NCBI GenBank assembly: GCA_021234155.1
Contig: JAJEKV010000041.1
Coordinates: 2,670,447-2,734,446, forward strand
Direction: 5' to 3'
Length of the DNA stretch: 64,000 nt
Origin: Isoetes taiwanensis
Lineage: Eukaryota > Streptophyta > Lycopodiopsida > Isoetales > Isoetaceae
Within the stretch, counting starts at the first letter, position 1; each line of letters begins with the position of its first letter. A program made the position numbers and the translations under genes. The notes under the pieces are model-generated. The model did no database searches, was not told the DNA's origin, and saw only the letters and a program-made list of their open reading frames with translations. Below, piece by piece: positions 34,345 to 44,689 of the stretch.

Positions 34345-34759
34345 ACCCATCCTAGGAATTGAGCACTACTTTTTCTTGTGTCGTCATGTTCGACTTGCTT
34401 GGCAGTGGCTTTTGAGCCTTTTCCATCGTGACTTGAATAGTCAACAGGTCCTATTGTCAGTCTATCCTAGTTCATGGGACAAGTTGGCAAAGAAAGCTTT
34501 CCACTTAGCATCTGCTTGGATCATCTGGTCCATCTGGAAGAGACGAAATTTCTTCATCTTCAAGGGACAGGTCTTTTCAGATACACAAGTGCTTAATAAT
34601 GCTCGTAGTCGCATTGTGAAGGCGTACAAGCGTTCTTCCTTAAAGAATGACGTCAAGAGTGTCATTTGGGAGCTTAATTTATCAGATTCAGGCTTATTCA
34701 TAGCAAACAGTTGTGCTCTTGGTGATATGTATTTTCTGTGTGATGTATGTGGTGGGTAG
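34345..34759 (+). pseudogene. C-terminal zf-RVT-like end of the L1-like LINE
   Basis: The frame reads EHYFFLCRHVRLAWQWL, the H-x-F-x-x-C end of the zinc-binding region after plant LINE reverse transcriptases. AWIIWSIWKRRNFFIF and a helical tail to the stop at 34757-34759 follow. About 90 bases later comes the poly(A). The matching upstream cysteines and the polymerase are absent. Confidence 0.65.
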
Positions 34760-35453
34760 TGTTGCTCTAGTGAACATCTTCTCCACTGGGTTTTGAGTCC
34801 CCGATGTACTCTTTGTATTCTTTTGAGTAATAAAGATCCACGTTCATCAAAAAAAAAAAAAAAAAATGCTTTAATTCGTCAATAAAAAACTCAAATTAAA
34901 GGCCATTCAGTGACGAATCAGAATAACCAATTATGCTGCAAAAACCCATGTGCTTACCTTTGGCGCTTGGATTGTTCGAACAGTTCGCAAGAGATCGATC
35001 GACTTGAATGGCAAGGAAGCCAAGCACTTAATTTAAACCCGAAACTAGAATGATAACACTGTCTCAAATTAGCAGAGAACAAGATTGCTTATTAAACGGG
35101 AGCAAATCATTTAAACGAGAGCAAAAGGAATATTCCTAAAAGATTCCCTTTTTTCACAAAAAAAGGGGGTAAAATGAGGTAAAAAAAAAGTTGCATGAAA
35201 TTCAATTTTGACCCTCCCCCCCCCAAATGACTAGTTTTTTCGTGGAATGAAAATATTGACCTTTTTAAAGTGACACTTTTCAGAGCAAATAGAATGTTCT
35301 TGAGTATGTTTTTAGAGAGAAACTCTAATTTCAAAGGATAAAATATTTAACAAAAAATTGAAGTAAAGTTTGTAACTGATACTGTAGTATTCTCAAAATT
35401 TGAAGATAAAATCTTCATATTCACATGCAAAATTTACAGTCTTTTTCTAAGAC

Positions 35454-38400
35454 TCAGTTATGTGCAAAAGTGTGAGGAGTGATGAAGGAGGGATCGAGGA
35501 CGTCATCATGTTCATTTATGCCATCCTCATCTCCTTCACTTCTTTCACTGTCACTCGAGGAAGTGCTTGAGTTGTCTTCCTCATCACTATCAACAGATGG
35601 TGAAGCATTGCCACCACCACTCCCTTCTTCATCCTCTTCCTCGTAATTACAAGCCTTTTTAAGCAAATTAACAGTTGTTTGGCGCAGACGATTGTCTGAT
35701 TTCAATTTGAAATCATAGCATAATATAGTCACATCATTCAAGTTCAGCTCATCCCTACAACCCACTTTCTTAGACTTCTTCCTTTTTCCTTGACTTCTCA
35801 TTTCTAATTCATACCTACCTTCAAAAGCATTTTCTGAACGTGTCACCAGCCAGTGAATCTTGAGTTTAGTTACTAAGCCTTCCTCCTTGACTGTGTCAAG
35901 AACTTTTGCTATCCAAAAGGGTCGACCTTTGTCATCTTCCTCAGTTGGAAGAGCAATCAGCATACCTTTGGCAATTTCTGTGATATTGCCTTGAGGCTCA
36001 TTCCTACGTCTTGATCCAAGGTACATGACTCGGTCCTCGTCTTCCTCTGCTGCAGGTGCTACTGTAGCATTGCTTGGACCTGTTTGGTTCTGGGGTTGAT
36101 GGAAGGTATCAGGCCATTGAAATGGTTCTTGCAACTGTCTTAGAGTTAGATTTTGTGTGACCTCTTTCTGGTCAAGAAAGAAATTTCTCCACCACATTTG
36201 ATCTTCTTCTGAGAAGTACTTGAAGCCCGAGGAAATGCCATTTTCAATGGCTTGTAAGGATGTCAATGGGGTACTTTTCTTCTGCTTGGACTCCTTAGGA
36301 TTTTTGAGAGGAAGTTGCTCAGCACGCTCTATGAGGCAATGGTCTGGAACAAATTTAAGGAAGTGCAATCCCTCTGCTGGACTCCAATCCTTAGTTGTGG
36401 TGTACTTCTTCCCCTGTAAGAAGCTTTGTCCATCCTTCAAGTAGAACTTGATGTGATGTTGAAAGGTAAGATCATTCAACTTGTTCACAGCCAGTTCTCT
36501 ATCTGAACGTTGAGGAAAAATAAACTCTCTAAAGTCCCAGTCTCTTTAAGAAGCTCGATTAATCGGAACAGAGTGTAAGAATCTTCAATGACTCGAACTA
36601 AAGTAGGAAGACAAAAAGCTTTCTCCCTTCTAAGGCGCACAGAAAATCTGCTGAACATCTGGTCAATCTGATCATGGGTGTGCTCTACAAGTAAAAATCC
36701 GAGCTTTACTTTTCTGAAGATCCTTAGCTCCACTAGCATAGCACAATAAGCAAAGAGTGTTTGATTCTTGTTTCTCTTGTAGTGTTGTCAAGTTGCAAGT
36801 AGAGCATGTGTGGTAGTTGCTTTTGCTCGCCACGGGACCTTATTAAGGATTGTAATTGTCGGGTTTGGGTCACCATGCAAGTTTGGATACGCCAAAAATA
36901 CTTTGCACTTTAGACTTCCTTTAAAGACCATGGCTCCTACAAGGTGGACTTTAACAAAACATTCCTCTGGCACATCTTTTGGAATATTTAGGAAATGGGG
37001 TAGAGTTGTCTTTTTTGATCCATTCCATCAATTACAATGGACATATATTCTAGTGGACGCTCGAGAGCTTTTTTTTCTCGTGTTTGGCGAGCTTTCTTTC
37101 TCACGCTTGTTGTTCACGATGTCCGGCAAGATTCTCGTTGCACAATGTCTCAGAAAAGAAATCAGGTTAAAACTTTTTCTTCAAAGCAAGTGTTAGGATA
37201 GAGGACATGAGCTTACTTCTTTTCGACCTCTGCCTTTGCGGTTTCGTTGACTTTTAATTTCAAGACATCTCGAAAGCAAGCGGACATTCTATGTCTCCTT
37301 GGAATTTTCACAAGGCCAAATTCACTTTTCCATGATCACGGTGAAGTGTGAGTAAAGAGATGTCTTAAACCGAATGCATGTCTCTTTGTATTCTTTGAAG
37401 ACGTCTTTTTTTGTAATGTTGTCTATGAGATGATACATGTTGCTATTAGGCAACTTCTCACATGTCTCTCTAAAATATTTCTCCATCCATATAACAGCAG
37501 CCAGGGCATGCATAGTTACAACTCTTCTTGGTCCACAGTGATCATCAATTGCTGGGTTTTTGTCCAGTCTTTTGTGTATTCGAGACATTCTTGTGGACCC
37601 TAGACGGTGGACAACCATGACGCATTTTTGGCAGACTTGTTCACGGTTAATGTAGTGCAAGAAGGTGTTACTTGGCCTGGTCTTACATGATAAGCTAAGT
37701 AGGCATTTTCGTCTGCGCCAATGTCATTGAATCAGTAGTTGTCTCTAACCGCCGTAGTTTTGCCATGTTAAATCTGTTGATGCAACCCAAAGAGCAGCAT
37801 TTAGTTCTCAGGGGTCTTCTCATTTTCTGTTCATCCATAAGGTTTCTTCTTCTTACAGAGGAGCATGCTCTCAAACTAAAATCCACCTTGAATTTCTTTG
37901 AAGATTGGCTAGAGAACATGTAATCTCCTTGTTCCTCGTTGGTGTCATCATCTTCTGATGAAACTTCTACTCTAGGGGTAACCTCCTCTCTCCTGATTGG
38001 TGTATTTGTAGAGGAAAACAGACCACGTGAAGTTGTTCCCGGAAAAGGCGGTAGTACAGTGTTAAAGGATGGTGATGGCCCATAAGAGGTTGTGGCATCA
38101 GCTGTTCTTGTACCATCTTGAAAAGGAGTTCTTGCAAACATCTCCTTTAGAGCGGACTGAAATTCTGCAAATCCATGTGTCACAACCGTTGTGTGAAGAG
38201 GAGTACATGCTGCAGCATCGTCCTCATTTGTAGTGAAGTCCTGGTGAGAGAAATTGTAGTGAATGTCACAGTCTTCTGTGTTTACTGTGTTCCTTGTATA
38301 TTTGCACGAAGGGGGCGAAACTACAAAAGGGGGGGGTAGCTTGTTCTTGAGCACCTGTTGTTGTGGAGCATGTGTAGGTCCGGGGGATGGAACGAAGGAT

Positions 38401-38540
38401 GGTGGCAGCATGCTCCGAACTGGTGGTGATGCTTTGAAAGGAGATCCCAATGTCACATCTACTGGACTTGGTGACGGTTGGAAGGGTGGTGGAAGTCTGT
38501 TACGTGCTGGACTTGGTGTCTCTTTGGAGTTGGAGAATAC
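35454..38540 (-). pseudogene. DUF7869-family putative transposase gene
   Basis: Minus-strand gene. The first part (about 38540-37695) encodes a Pro-rich, acidic disordered region, then RRPLRTKCCSLGCINRF with a cysteine cluster. The second part (37660-37322) has VCQKCVMVVHRLGSTRMSRI, the C-x-K/x-A/x-F-x-x-x-H-G-x-G segment of this family. The core follows in shifted frames: IVIDGMDQ (37016-37036), LYLQLDNTTRE (36780-36804) and EHTHDQIDQMFSRFSV (36650-36690), the D/D/H-T-H-x-x-I-D pattern expected for DUF7869 proteins. The last ~344 codons (36488-35454) end in an acidic tail. The conserved Asp residues suggest an RNase H-like nuclease fold; that and a transposase role are inference. Frameshifts near 37030, 36785 and 36535 break the copy. 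Confidence 0.65.
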
Positions 38541-38699
38541 CGCTCTTCAGAAGAAAAGACGTTGTTCCCGAGCGTGTCCTCAGAACTAGAAGAACGAAAA
38601 ATGGTGGAAGTTTGTTCACGAAGTGGTTTGTCATCTTAACGACTGCAAAACAGTGTAGAGATTTGAGAAATGTTCTCTACTGCAGAGCTTTTCTTATTC

Positions 38700-39018
38700 C
38701 CGAATACAAGGCCACCTAGTACAAGTAGAAGTTTCCGTAACAATTAAGTGAAAGGCAAACGAAAAGCTATTCTGGAATACACTCGAGCAGAACAGTAAAG
38801 CTAAATGTATTCTACTTCACATAGAATACGAGCAAGACGAAAACCATACCTTTAAAAGGAAATTTTGGCTTCAATTTCAATATTGATTCCACGAGCTCGA
38901 AAGCTTAAGTCGCCAGCGCCTCGAATATAATATTCAGGGACTGTATTCCGATCCGCATAGGAAGACATGGACAGGTGAGCAACAAAAGTACAACGTACAA
39001 TCATTTCTAAGTTCATTC
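38700..39018. other. Intergenic between the divergent genes, left part
   Basis: About 320 bases upstream of both genes. Holds scattered single half-sites of the TATTCnGGAATA palindrome (near 38770 and 38925) and no coding sequence. Presumably contains both promoters; no TATA-type element is distinctive. Confidence 0.4.
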
Positions 39019-39315
39019 CCTATTCTGGAATACACTTCCGCCTTCACGCGAAGGCGGAAGTGTATTCCGGAATACACTTTCGCGAAGTGTATTCTGGAAT
39101 ACACTTTCGCCGTTGAAGGCGAAAGTGTATTCCAGAATACACTTTCGCCTTCGCGTGAAGGCCAACGTGTATTCCGGAATACACTTCTGCCTTCGAGTGT
39201 TCGAGTGAAGGCGAGTGTATTCTGGAATACACATTCGCCATCACTTGAAGGCGAAAGTGTATTCCGGAATACACTTCCGCCTTAGTGTGTCGGCAAAGTG
39301 TATTCCGGAATACAC
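39019..39315. repeat. Palindrome array P1 (8 copies of GTGTATTCCGGAATACAC)
   Basis: Copies start at 39019, 39060, 39087, 39125, 39167, 39215, 39257 and 39298 (spacing 41, 27, 38, 42, 48, 42, 41). The 18-base core is a perfect dyad, with only the central CC/GG varying (CTGG, CAGG, CCGG). Several spacers are themselves palindromic, for example TCCGCCTTCACGCGAAGGCGGA. It sits between the two divergent genes, where it could be a regulatory or partition-like binding array or a replication or recombination site. It is not a CRISPR: the spacers are related and symmetric. Confidence 0.95.
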
Positions 39316-39554
39316 TTTCGCCTTCATGCAAAGGCACTTTCATGACTTTAGGTTTTAAAAGGACAATTATGTCTACTTTTCTCGTGTATTTTAGACTTTA
39401 TTTCCGCTTTTTAGACTTGTTTTAGCCTGTTTTTTTGTCAAGAACGCATTGTTGGTTTGGCCTTTTTGTCCTGTTTTTTTACTCTTTTTGTCTTTTGTTT
39501 AAGGCTATTTGTATTCTGGAATAGTTTTATGCCAGTGTTTTTTCTAAAAAAGTC

Positions 39555-42500
39555 GTGTTTACATACAATGTGTACAGGCAAGACGGCAGCAAGAAACATC
39601 AGAAGAAGCCCATCAAGTTTTCCCAGAAACCGCACCCACAGAGAAGGGTTGAAGACGATGCTGCGCCTGCGATTTACGAAAACCCTCAAACGCAGTGGTT
39701 CTTCACAAGGGGAACATCTGGAAAGTACAGTACCCTTACTTTCTTGCATGTTTGTCGGAGTCCTGGGTCTAAAAGGTACGATGACAGAGAGTTTGTTTGC
39801 ATGGGCACCATACAAGCTGTTAGTAAAATAGCTGGGGAGTCGGGACAACGAGGCAGACTATCATTTGCGACATCCCAAGGATTTATTCATGTTGATGAAG
39901 CCTACTTTAGATTGGTCAAAGTGAACCCACCGGCACTTTACAGGTATGTTTCTCACTACATCAACAAGAGAACGCTCTGTGCCATTATCAACGACGTCCG
40001 GGCACATAATAAAGCGTAAGACTTCGCCCACGCCGAAGTCGAGCAGCGGAAGAGGAAGATCAACCGAGTCCATCGGGAGTCCAGCAGGTTCATGGAAAGC
40101 AGTCCATCATGGAATCGGAAGAGCAGCCACCATTACCACCGCCAAAGAAACAGAGGCAAACCATAGCTGCTAAAGAGCCTAAAAAAAGGAAAACGGCTTT
40201 AATTGCAACAGAAGATGCTCCTGATGAACCCAAGAAGAAGAAGGGGAAGGGCAAAGCACCTGATGTTGCCATCAAAGAAAAAAGGGTTGATAAAACATCT
40301 GAGAAAATGGAAGAGATTAACCCGCACAAGTTTGTGCAAGGTGTCATTTATTTGCCGGGCCACATCAATGAAGCTTCCATCTAAAAAATGAAGTCGGTGA
40401 GAGGCCACTTCAGGTTCGCAAGATTTATGCCGATCACTTGAGGAACCTGAAGGACAGAATAAGGAGCAATCTAAATGCTCATGTGGCCCCAATAGTTGTC
40501 CTTGTTGACAGGGAGCAGTGCAAAACCCCCCAGGACTATGACAGAGAAAACGCTGACACCTACACTCACTACGTCTTGGGAGGAAATCATAACTTCAAGG
40601 CAAGAAGGCAACTTACAAAGAGAAGAAGAACCCAAGGTACCCTCTCTCGTCCCCTCAATACTGCTTATTGTGGTCTTACCGATGAAGAAGCAAAAATCGT
40701 TGCCAACACTCACAATGCTGACAACGAGTACAAACTGAAGATGAGCTTCATCAACAAGATCAGGTTTATGCACCGGGAGTACATAATTTTTAAGGAAAAG
40801 TACGGTGAGGACCTAAAGAAGCCAACTTTTTCCTTGAGTTGAAGGAGGCGCGGTGCCATTGAATGTCGCTCGAATATGACGAGGCCAATAAAAGGCAGTC
40901 TCTTATTGGCCACGATAACTGGTTCCAGTTAGCTTTTAGAGATGGCAAGGTAAGCACAAAACATATTCCAGAATAGCAAATCAACTATCTGACAAAATCT
41001 TCTTGAACAGATTTGGGAACTCCAGGACGAGATATTTACAATGTTCGAACGAGGGGAGTTAAAGAGCAAGGGCAAAGAGACAGCCAAGAAGAAAACCTCC
41101 GACGTGCCCAAAAAAGAAATGGCCATTACCGTCTGGCGTGAAATGCAGGGCTTCTCCGACACAGAGTTTCTGGAGCAACTACTCCAAAAAGTTGTCGATA
41201 AGGAGTTTAGCCTAGAAGAAATGTCAAAGGAATTGCACAAGTGAGATTTCTGACACAAACTTTACTATTTGGATGCTAAAGTCCCAGAAACATCGGTGTG
41301 GAAAGTTTATTCCAGAATACACATGGCTTCTTCTAGAAAAGCATTGTGTATTCCGGAATACACATTGCTTTTCTAGAAGAAGCCATGTGTATTCCAGAAT
41401 ACACATTGCTTCTCTGAAGGAAGCCATGTGTATTCCGGAATACACATTGCCTTTCAAGAAGAAGCCATGTGTATTCTGGCAATGTGTATTCCGGAATACA
41501 CAATGCTTTTCTAAAAGATTGCATGTGTATTCCAGAATACACCTGCCTTACTTCAGAGGAGCAATGTGTATTCCGGAATACACATTGCTTTTCTAAAAAA
41601 AAGCAATGAGTTATCCTGGAACACAAATATTTTCTGCATATTGTTTCAAGGAAGCAACACCAGTTGACTATTTTGTATTCCGGAATACAAATAGCTCGAC
41701 TTTGATTTGTTTTCCTTCTGCTTTGCCTTGTCTCGTACTTTTCGACTAAATGTTTCCTTAATGTCTTGCAGCCAAAAAAACGTCATAACATGTCAAACAT
41801 GTTTGATGGAGCAGCTAAACGTCGAGACATGGGAAATGTGCAAGGAACTCTACCCAATAGCCACTTCCGACGAGCGCATTGTGCAATATGCACCAAATTT
41901 TGAGGGCTGGGTAAGTGCTCTGCAAATTCCTCTTCTCTGCATAAACGATGTGTTGACAGTTGTTCTGTTTTCCTTCCAGAGCAAGAAGAAAAACAAAGAC
42001 CTTCCCGAGGGCTTCATGCATTTATTGGTTAGAACAGCAAGGGAAGAGAGGTCGTTAGCTGAAAGAAGAACTGTTGAGCCAGAAGAATCCGACTACGAAA
42101 GATTTTGCATGTTTGATCAAAACAATCTATTTTCGATCATTCATGGCGACTGCACAGACCTTGTCGGAATGGTTAAGCCACAAGACTTTACTTTGGTTAT
42201 TGGTGATCTTCCCTACGGGTTTAAGCTTAAAGACAACAGATACGACGACCAACCCTTTAAATTTTCAGAGTTTAATGCTTTCATTGATGGAATCAAGCAG
42301 ATTACGACGGCCAAACATTGGCGTTTAGTTACGTTCCATTCGAGCATGCAGGCTGGCTTGGTAGAATCAGCTTTCAAAAACCATTTTGGTTCCCCAGTTC
42401 AGGCAGGATATGAAAACCTTGTCTGGTAAGTCTTATTCGAATACATTTACTTTCCTCTTTGATTACGTAATGGTATTAGGAATAGTGTTTCTGTTTCTAG

Positions 42501-43223
42501 TTTTGAAGTGTTTTCTTTGTTTTTGCTAACATCACCTTAAATGTTTCACTAGGTACAAAAACGAACATCAACTACCATGGTGGAGGACCAAGGTTGCTCA
42601 GCAAGGTAGAGTACCTTCATGTAGCTACATGGAGTTTTGATGGGAAGAGGACCATGGAACACTTCAACACCGCCGCTTTGTCAAAACTTTTCAAATGTTT
42701 TAGAGTTTCCAATAGTCTTACGTAAATTGCAGGACCCAAGTGCACAAGGCGGGATTGTGAATCACTACTGAGAAACCACGAAGCTCATCAACCATCTCCT
42801 GGACATGTTCTCGCGTCCAGGAGATTGGGTGCTTGATGCTTTCTCTGGTTCTGGTACTACCATCGCATGTGCACTTAAGAAGGGCCGCAACTGTGTAGCC
42901 GTGGATATTGATAAGGAGGCTATGAATTTTGTGAAGATGAGACTGGCTGCCTTAACTACTTTACCAGATGAAAATCAGGAGTTAGGGGCCAAGTCTTCGT
43001 CTGATTTTGCTAAACTGACGTCCTCAGAGATACAGCCTCCATTCTCGAGCTCCTAGACGACGAGGCAACCTTTGCAGAGCTTAAAGAAGTAGCTTTAGCT
43101 ACCATTCCAGAGGACAAGGCGGATGAAAAACTTAAGTCTCCAGAACAGGACCAGACGGCACAGAAGGAGCAGACGGCAGAGAGCAGCAAAAAAAATGATG
43201 AGGATTATGATGTAGATCTTTGA
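39555..43223 (+). pseudogene. ParB-like / beta-class N4/N6-type DNA methyltransferase protein
   Basis: Multi-exon gene. The first visible exon follows the acceptor TGTACAG before 39582; the true start is not identified. Next come a Lys/Pro-rich linker (40109-40384) and a ParB/Srx-like domain at 40390-40830 (HYVLGGNHNFKARRQL, then GLTDEEAKIVANTHNADNE). A helical region follows (41041-41242). The catalytic domain comes last: an NPPY-type motif IV as VIGDLPYG (42204-42218), then motif I as WVLDAFSGSGTTIAC (42826-42866). Motif IV before motif I defines the beta class. A tail rich in D/E/K/Q ends in DEDYDVDL at 43221. Introns are 41243-41771 (GTGAGA...TTGCAG), 41911-41978 and about 42427-42552. 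Apparent frameshifts near 40382, 42572 and 42765 suggest decay or assembly errors. ParB-methylase fusions are common in phages and rare in eukaryotes. Confidence 0.75.
41305..41583. repeat. Palindrome array P2 in a methyltransferase intron
   Basis: Copies of G(T)GTATTCC(A/G)GAATACAC start at 41305, 41346, 41387, 41428, 41484, 41525 and 41566, with a half copy at 41469; the period is exactly 41 bases except for a 15-base insertion. The first two 23-base spacers are near reverse complements of each other, so the repeat is palindromic at two scales. One more isolated copy is at 41675-41690. The array lies wholly within the intron 41243-41771. A smaller intron (about 40950-41011) also carries one TATTCCAGAATA. 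Confidence 0.95.
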
Positions 43224-43735
43224 CTACTGCATGTTAAAATTATCATTATTTATTACAATGTATCTTCAATATTGATATACAAATTTTTTTTAAAAACATA
43301 TTACTTTTTTTTCCTCTCTATTCTGGTGCTTTTTTTTTTGTCATGCTTTCAGTCTCTTCAAGTCTATGCCTAAATTTCGCTATTTTTATGATTTGTGTTT
43401 CATAAGTACAAAGTTTTCGCCTAATGATGGCCCAAAATGACATAAAAAAAAACGCGAACCTCTTTAAATTCTCAACAACATTAAAAAAAGGCTTATTTTA
43501 GAGACATGGTGTTTTTTAAAAGGGAATCTACGAAACGGGAGTGCTGCAACACTCCCGTTTAATTTGCAATCATGTTAGAGTCTGATTTTTCAAAAATCGG
43601 GCTTTAAAGGGTAATACGCTCTGCTACAATTGGGAAGAGGCTGTTCGAGCAATTGGGATGTTTTGCTACAAAAAATTGAGAGTGATTTGGGGAATTTGGC
43701 TGATATTTTGGCAAAAGACGGCTAAAATGACAGTC
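43224..43735. other. 3' flank with inverted terminal sequence
   Basis: AT-rich downstream region of the methyltransferase gene. It contains the right-hand terminal repeat blocks and a local perfect hairpin, AAACGGGAGTG-ctg-CAACACTCCCGTTT (43533-43560), whose right arm is part of the terminal repeat. No coding sequence. Confidence 0.6.
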
Positions 43736-43736
43736 G

Positions 43737-44685
43737 CTACTGGGTACCACGATAGGTAGCAGCATCTAGCTCATTAGTGGCCTCGTGGTCTATGACCATG
43801 ATATGGTCGTGAGGCGAACTTAAGGAACCATTGCTCGTTCGTGGGAGCCCGCCAATGTGCAGTGCCATTAACTTGCGTGTCAGAGGTGGAACCCGTCGAG
43901 CGTTCACAGGGCCATAGGTCTGCACATCCAAGTCTTGCCTACCACAATGGAGAGCTAGGTCTATGGCAAAGGGCCCCCCCCTCCCCCGGGGGCCCAATTT
44001 TGATTGCCCCTAGATTTCTAACCTTAATCTTTCTTGACCAATTTCTTTTAGGAAATTGTTATTCACGACATTAGGTATCCAAAACCCTCGAGGTTTAACG
44101 AGCATGTTCATTTTCGGATATTTAGAGCAATTTGCCTCTTACGGGCACAGAGATCATACCCTCCCACCATCCACATATGCAACACCATCTTCGGCTTGAG
44201 ACGGGTCGGTGGGTTGGAGAGCCGCGTCAGGACATGCTTTGTCAGTGTTGCCCGCTGGGGGTTGTTGAGGATGAAAGCCATGCCTTCCAGAGCTGTCCAG
44301 CCTATAGTCAGATTCGGGCTCGCTACGTTCTCTTGCTGCGACCTGGTCTACCCCTGCACGAGCTACGGGGAGCTACTCAGTACGCCGTCAGTTCGATCCC
44401 TTGGCTCCTACCTCCAGGAGGTTTTGGATCTGCGGACTCACCTCTGCTCCCGGGCGCCTATCTGAGGTGCCGGGAATTCATGTGTATATGTATATTTGTA
44501 CATCTGCCAGCAGGCTTGTTGCTGCGACGGTTTTTCCCTCGTAAGGGGGGGTTTTTTAATCCGGGTAGCAACGGGCTTGCTGCACCCGTGTAATTTGGGT
44601 CCCATAGGCCGATTGGCCTCCGCGGACGATAAAAGAACCTTCCTCCCTCCCTCCCTCCCTCCCTCGAAGGAGCTAAAATATTAAG
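43737..44685 (+). mobile_element. 5'-truncated family-A LINE
   Basis: 44180-44335 encodes RLETGRWVGEPRQDMLCQCC then GVVEDESHAFQSCPAYSQIR, the C-terminal C-x2-C...H...C knuckle of family A. GSYLQEVLD and the 3' region with GTTTTTCCCTCG...GGGGGGTTTTTTAATCCGGG and TTGGGTCCCATAGGCCGATT follow. The tail is (CTCC)n at 44640-44665. Sequence at 43737-44050 is not matched to the other copies and may be unrelated; it has an open minus-strand frame of 86 codons of unknown meaning. Confidence 0.7.
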
Positions 44686-44689
44686 GATT

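Larger units (their letters stand above)
31800..34866 (+). mobile_element. L1-like LINE with internal inversion, ending in poly(A)
   Basis: Plus-strand L1-type element. The 3' part ends with AATAAA-like AGTAATAAAG and an 18-base poly(A) at 34849-34866. The 5' coding part is inverted: an ORF1 (DUF4283-type) piece lies on the minus strand at 33526-33149 and the first third of the endonuclease on the minus strand at 32871-32497. The endonuclease then continues on the plus strand from 33506. The switch near 33500-33530 matches the 5'-inversion structure made by twin priming. The reverse transcriptase is missing; between 34016 and 34350 there is a family-A 3'-end hairpin fragment (34055-34110) and a short unrelated stretch. 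Confidence 0.65.
34925..43660 (+). mobile_element. Candidate ~8.7 kb DNA transposon carrying ParB/methyltransferase and DUF7869 genes
   Basis: Three blocks repeat in inverted order at the two sides. TTGTTCGAACAG (34972-34983) pairs with CTGTTCGAGCAA (43641-43652). GATTGCTTATTAAACGGGAG (35083-35102) pairs with CTCCCGTTTAATTTGCAATC (43552-43571; 18 of 20 paired). AGATTCCCTTTT (35141-35152) pairs with AAAAGGGAATCT (43518-43529). A weaker outer pair is at 34928-34945 and 43661-43680. Spacers differ in length, so these are imperfect, aged terminal inverted repeats. Exact ends and a target duplication could not be fixed. The interior holds two divergent genes and two palindrome arrays. No other repeat breaks this interval, which supports a single element. 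Confidence 0.55.

Noticed and set aside
34334-34356. Shared word TGTCATAGGACCCATCCTA at 26115 and 34334 as a target duplication
   Set aside because: The two sites are 8 kb apart in different contexts with no element bounded by them; more likely a fragment of another repeat.
38263-38589. 108-codon Gly-rich plus-strand gene
   Set aside because: It is the antisense of the Pro-rich N-terminal exon of the DUF7869 gene; the Gly bias mirrors Pro codons.
39019-41583. CRISPR-like arrays
   Set aside because: The repeats are regularly spaced, but the spacers are related, palindromic and reverse complements of each other, there are no cas genes, and the context is eukaryotic.
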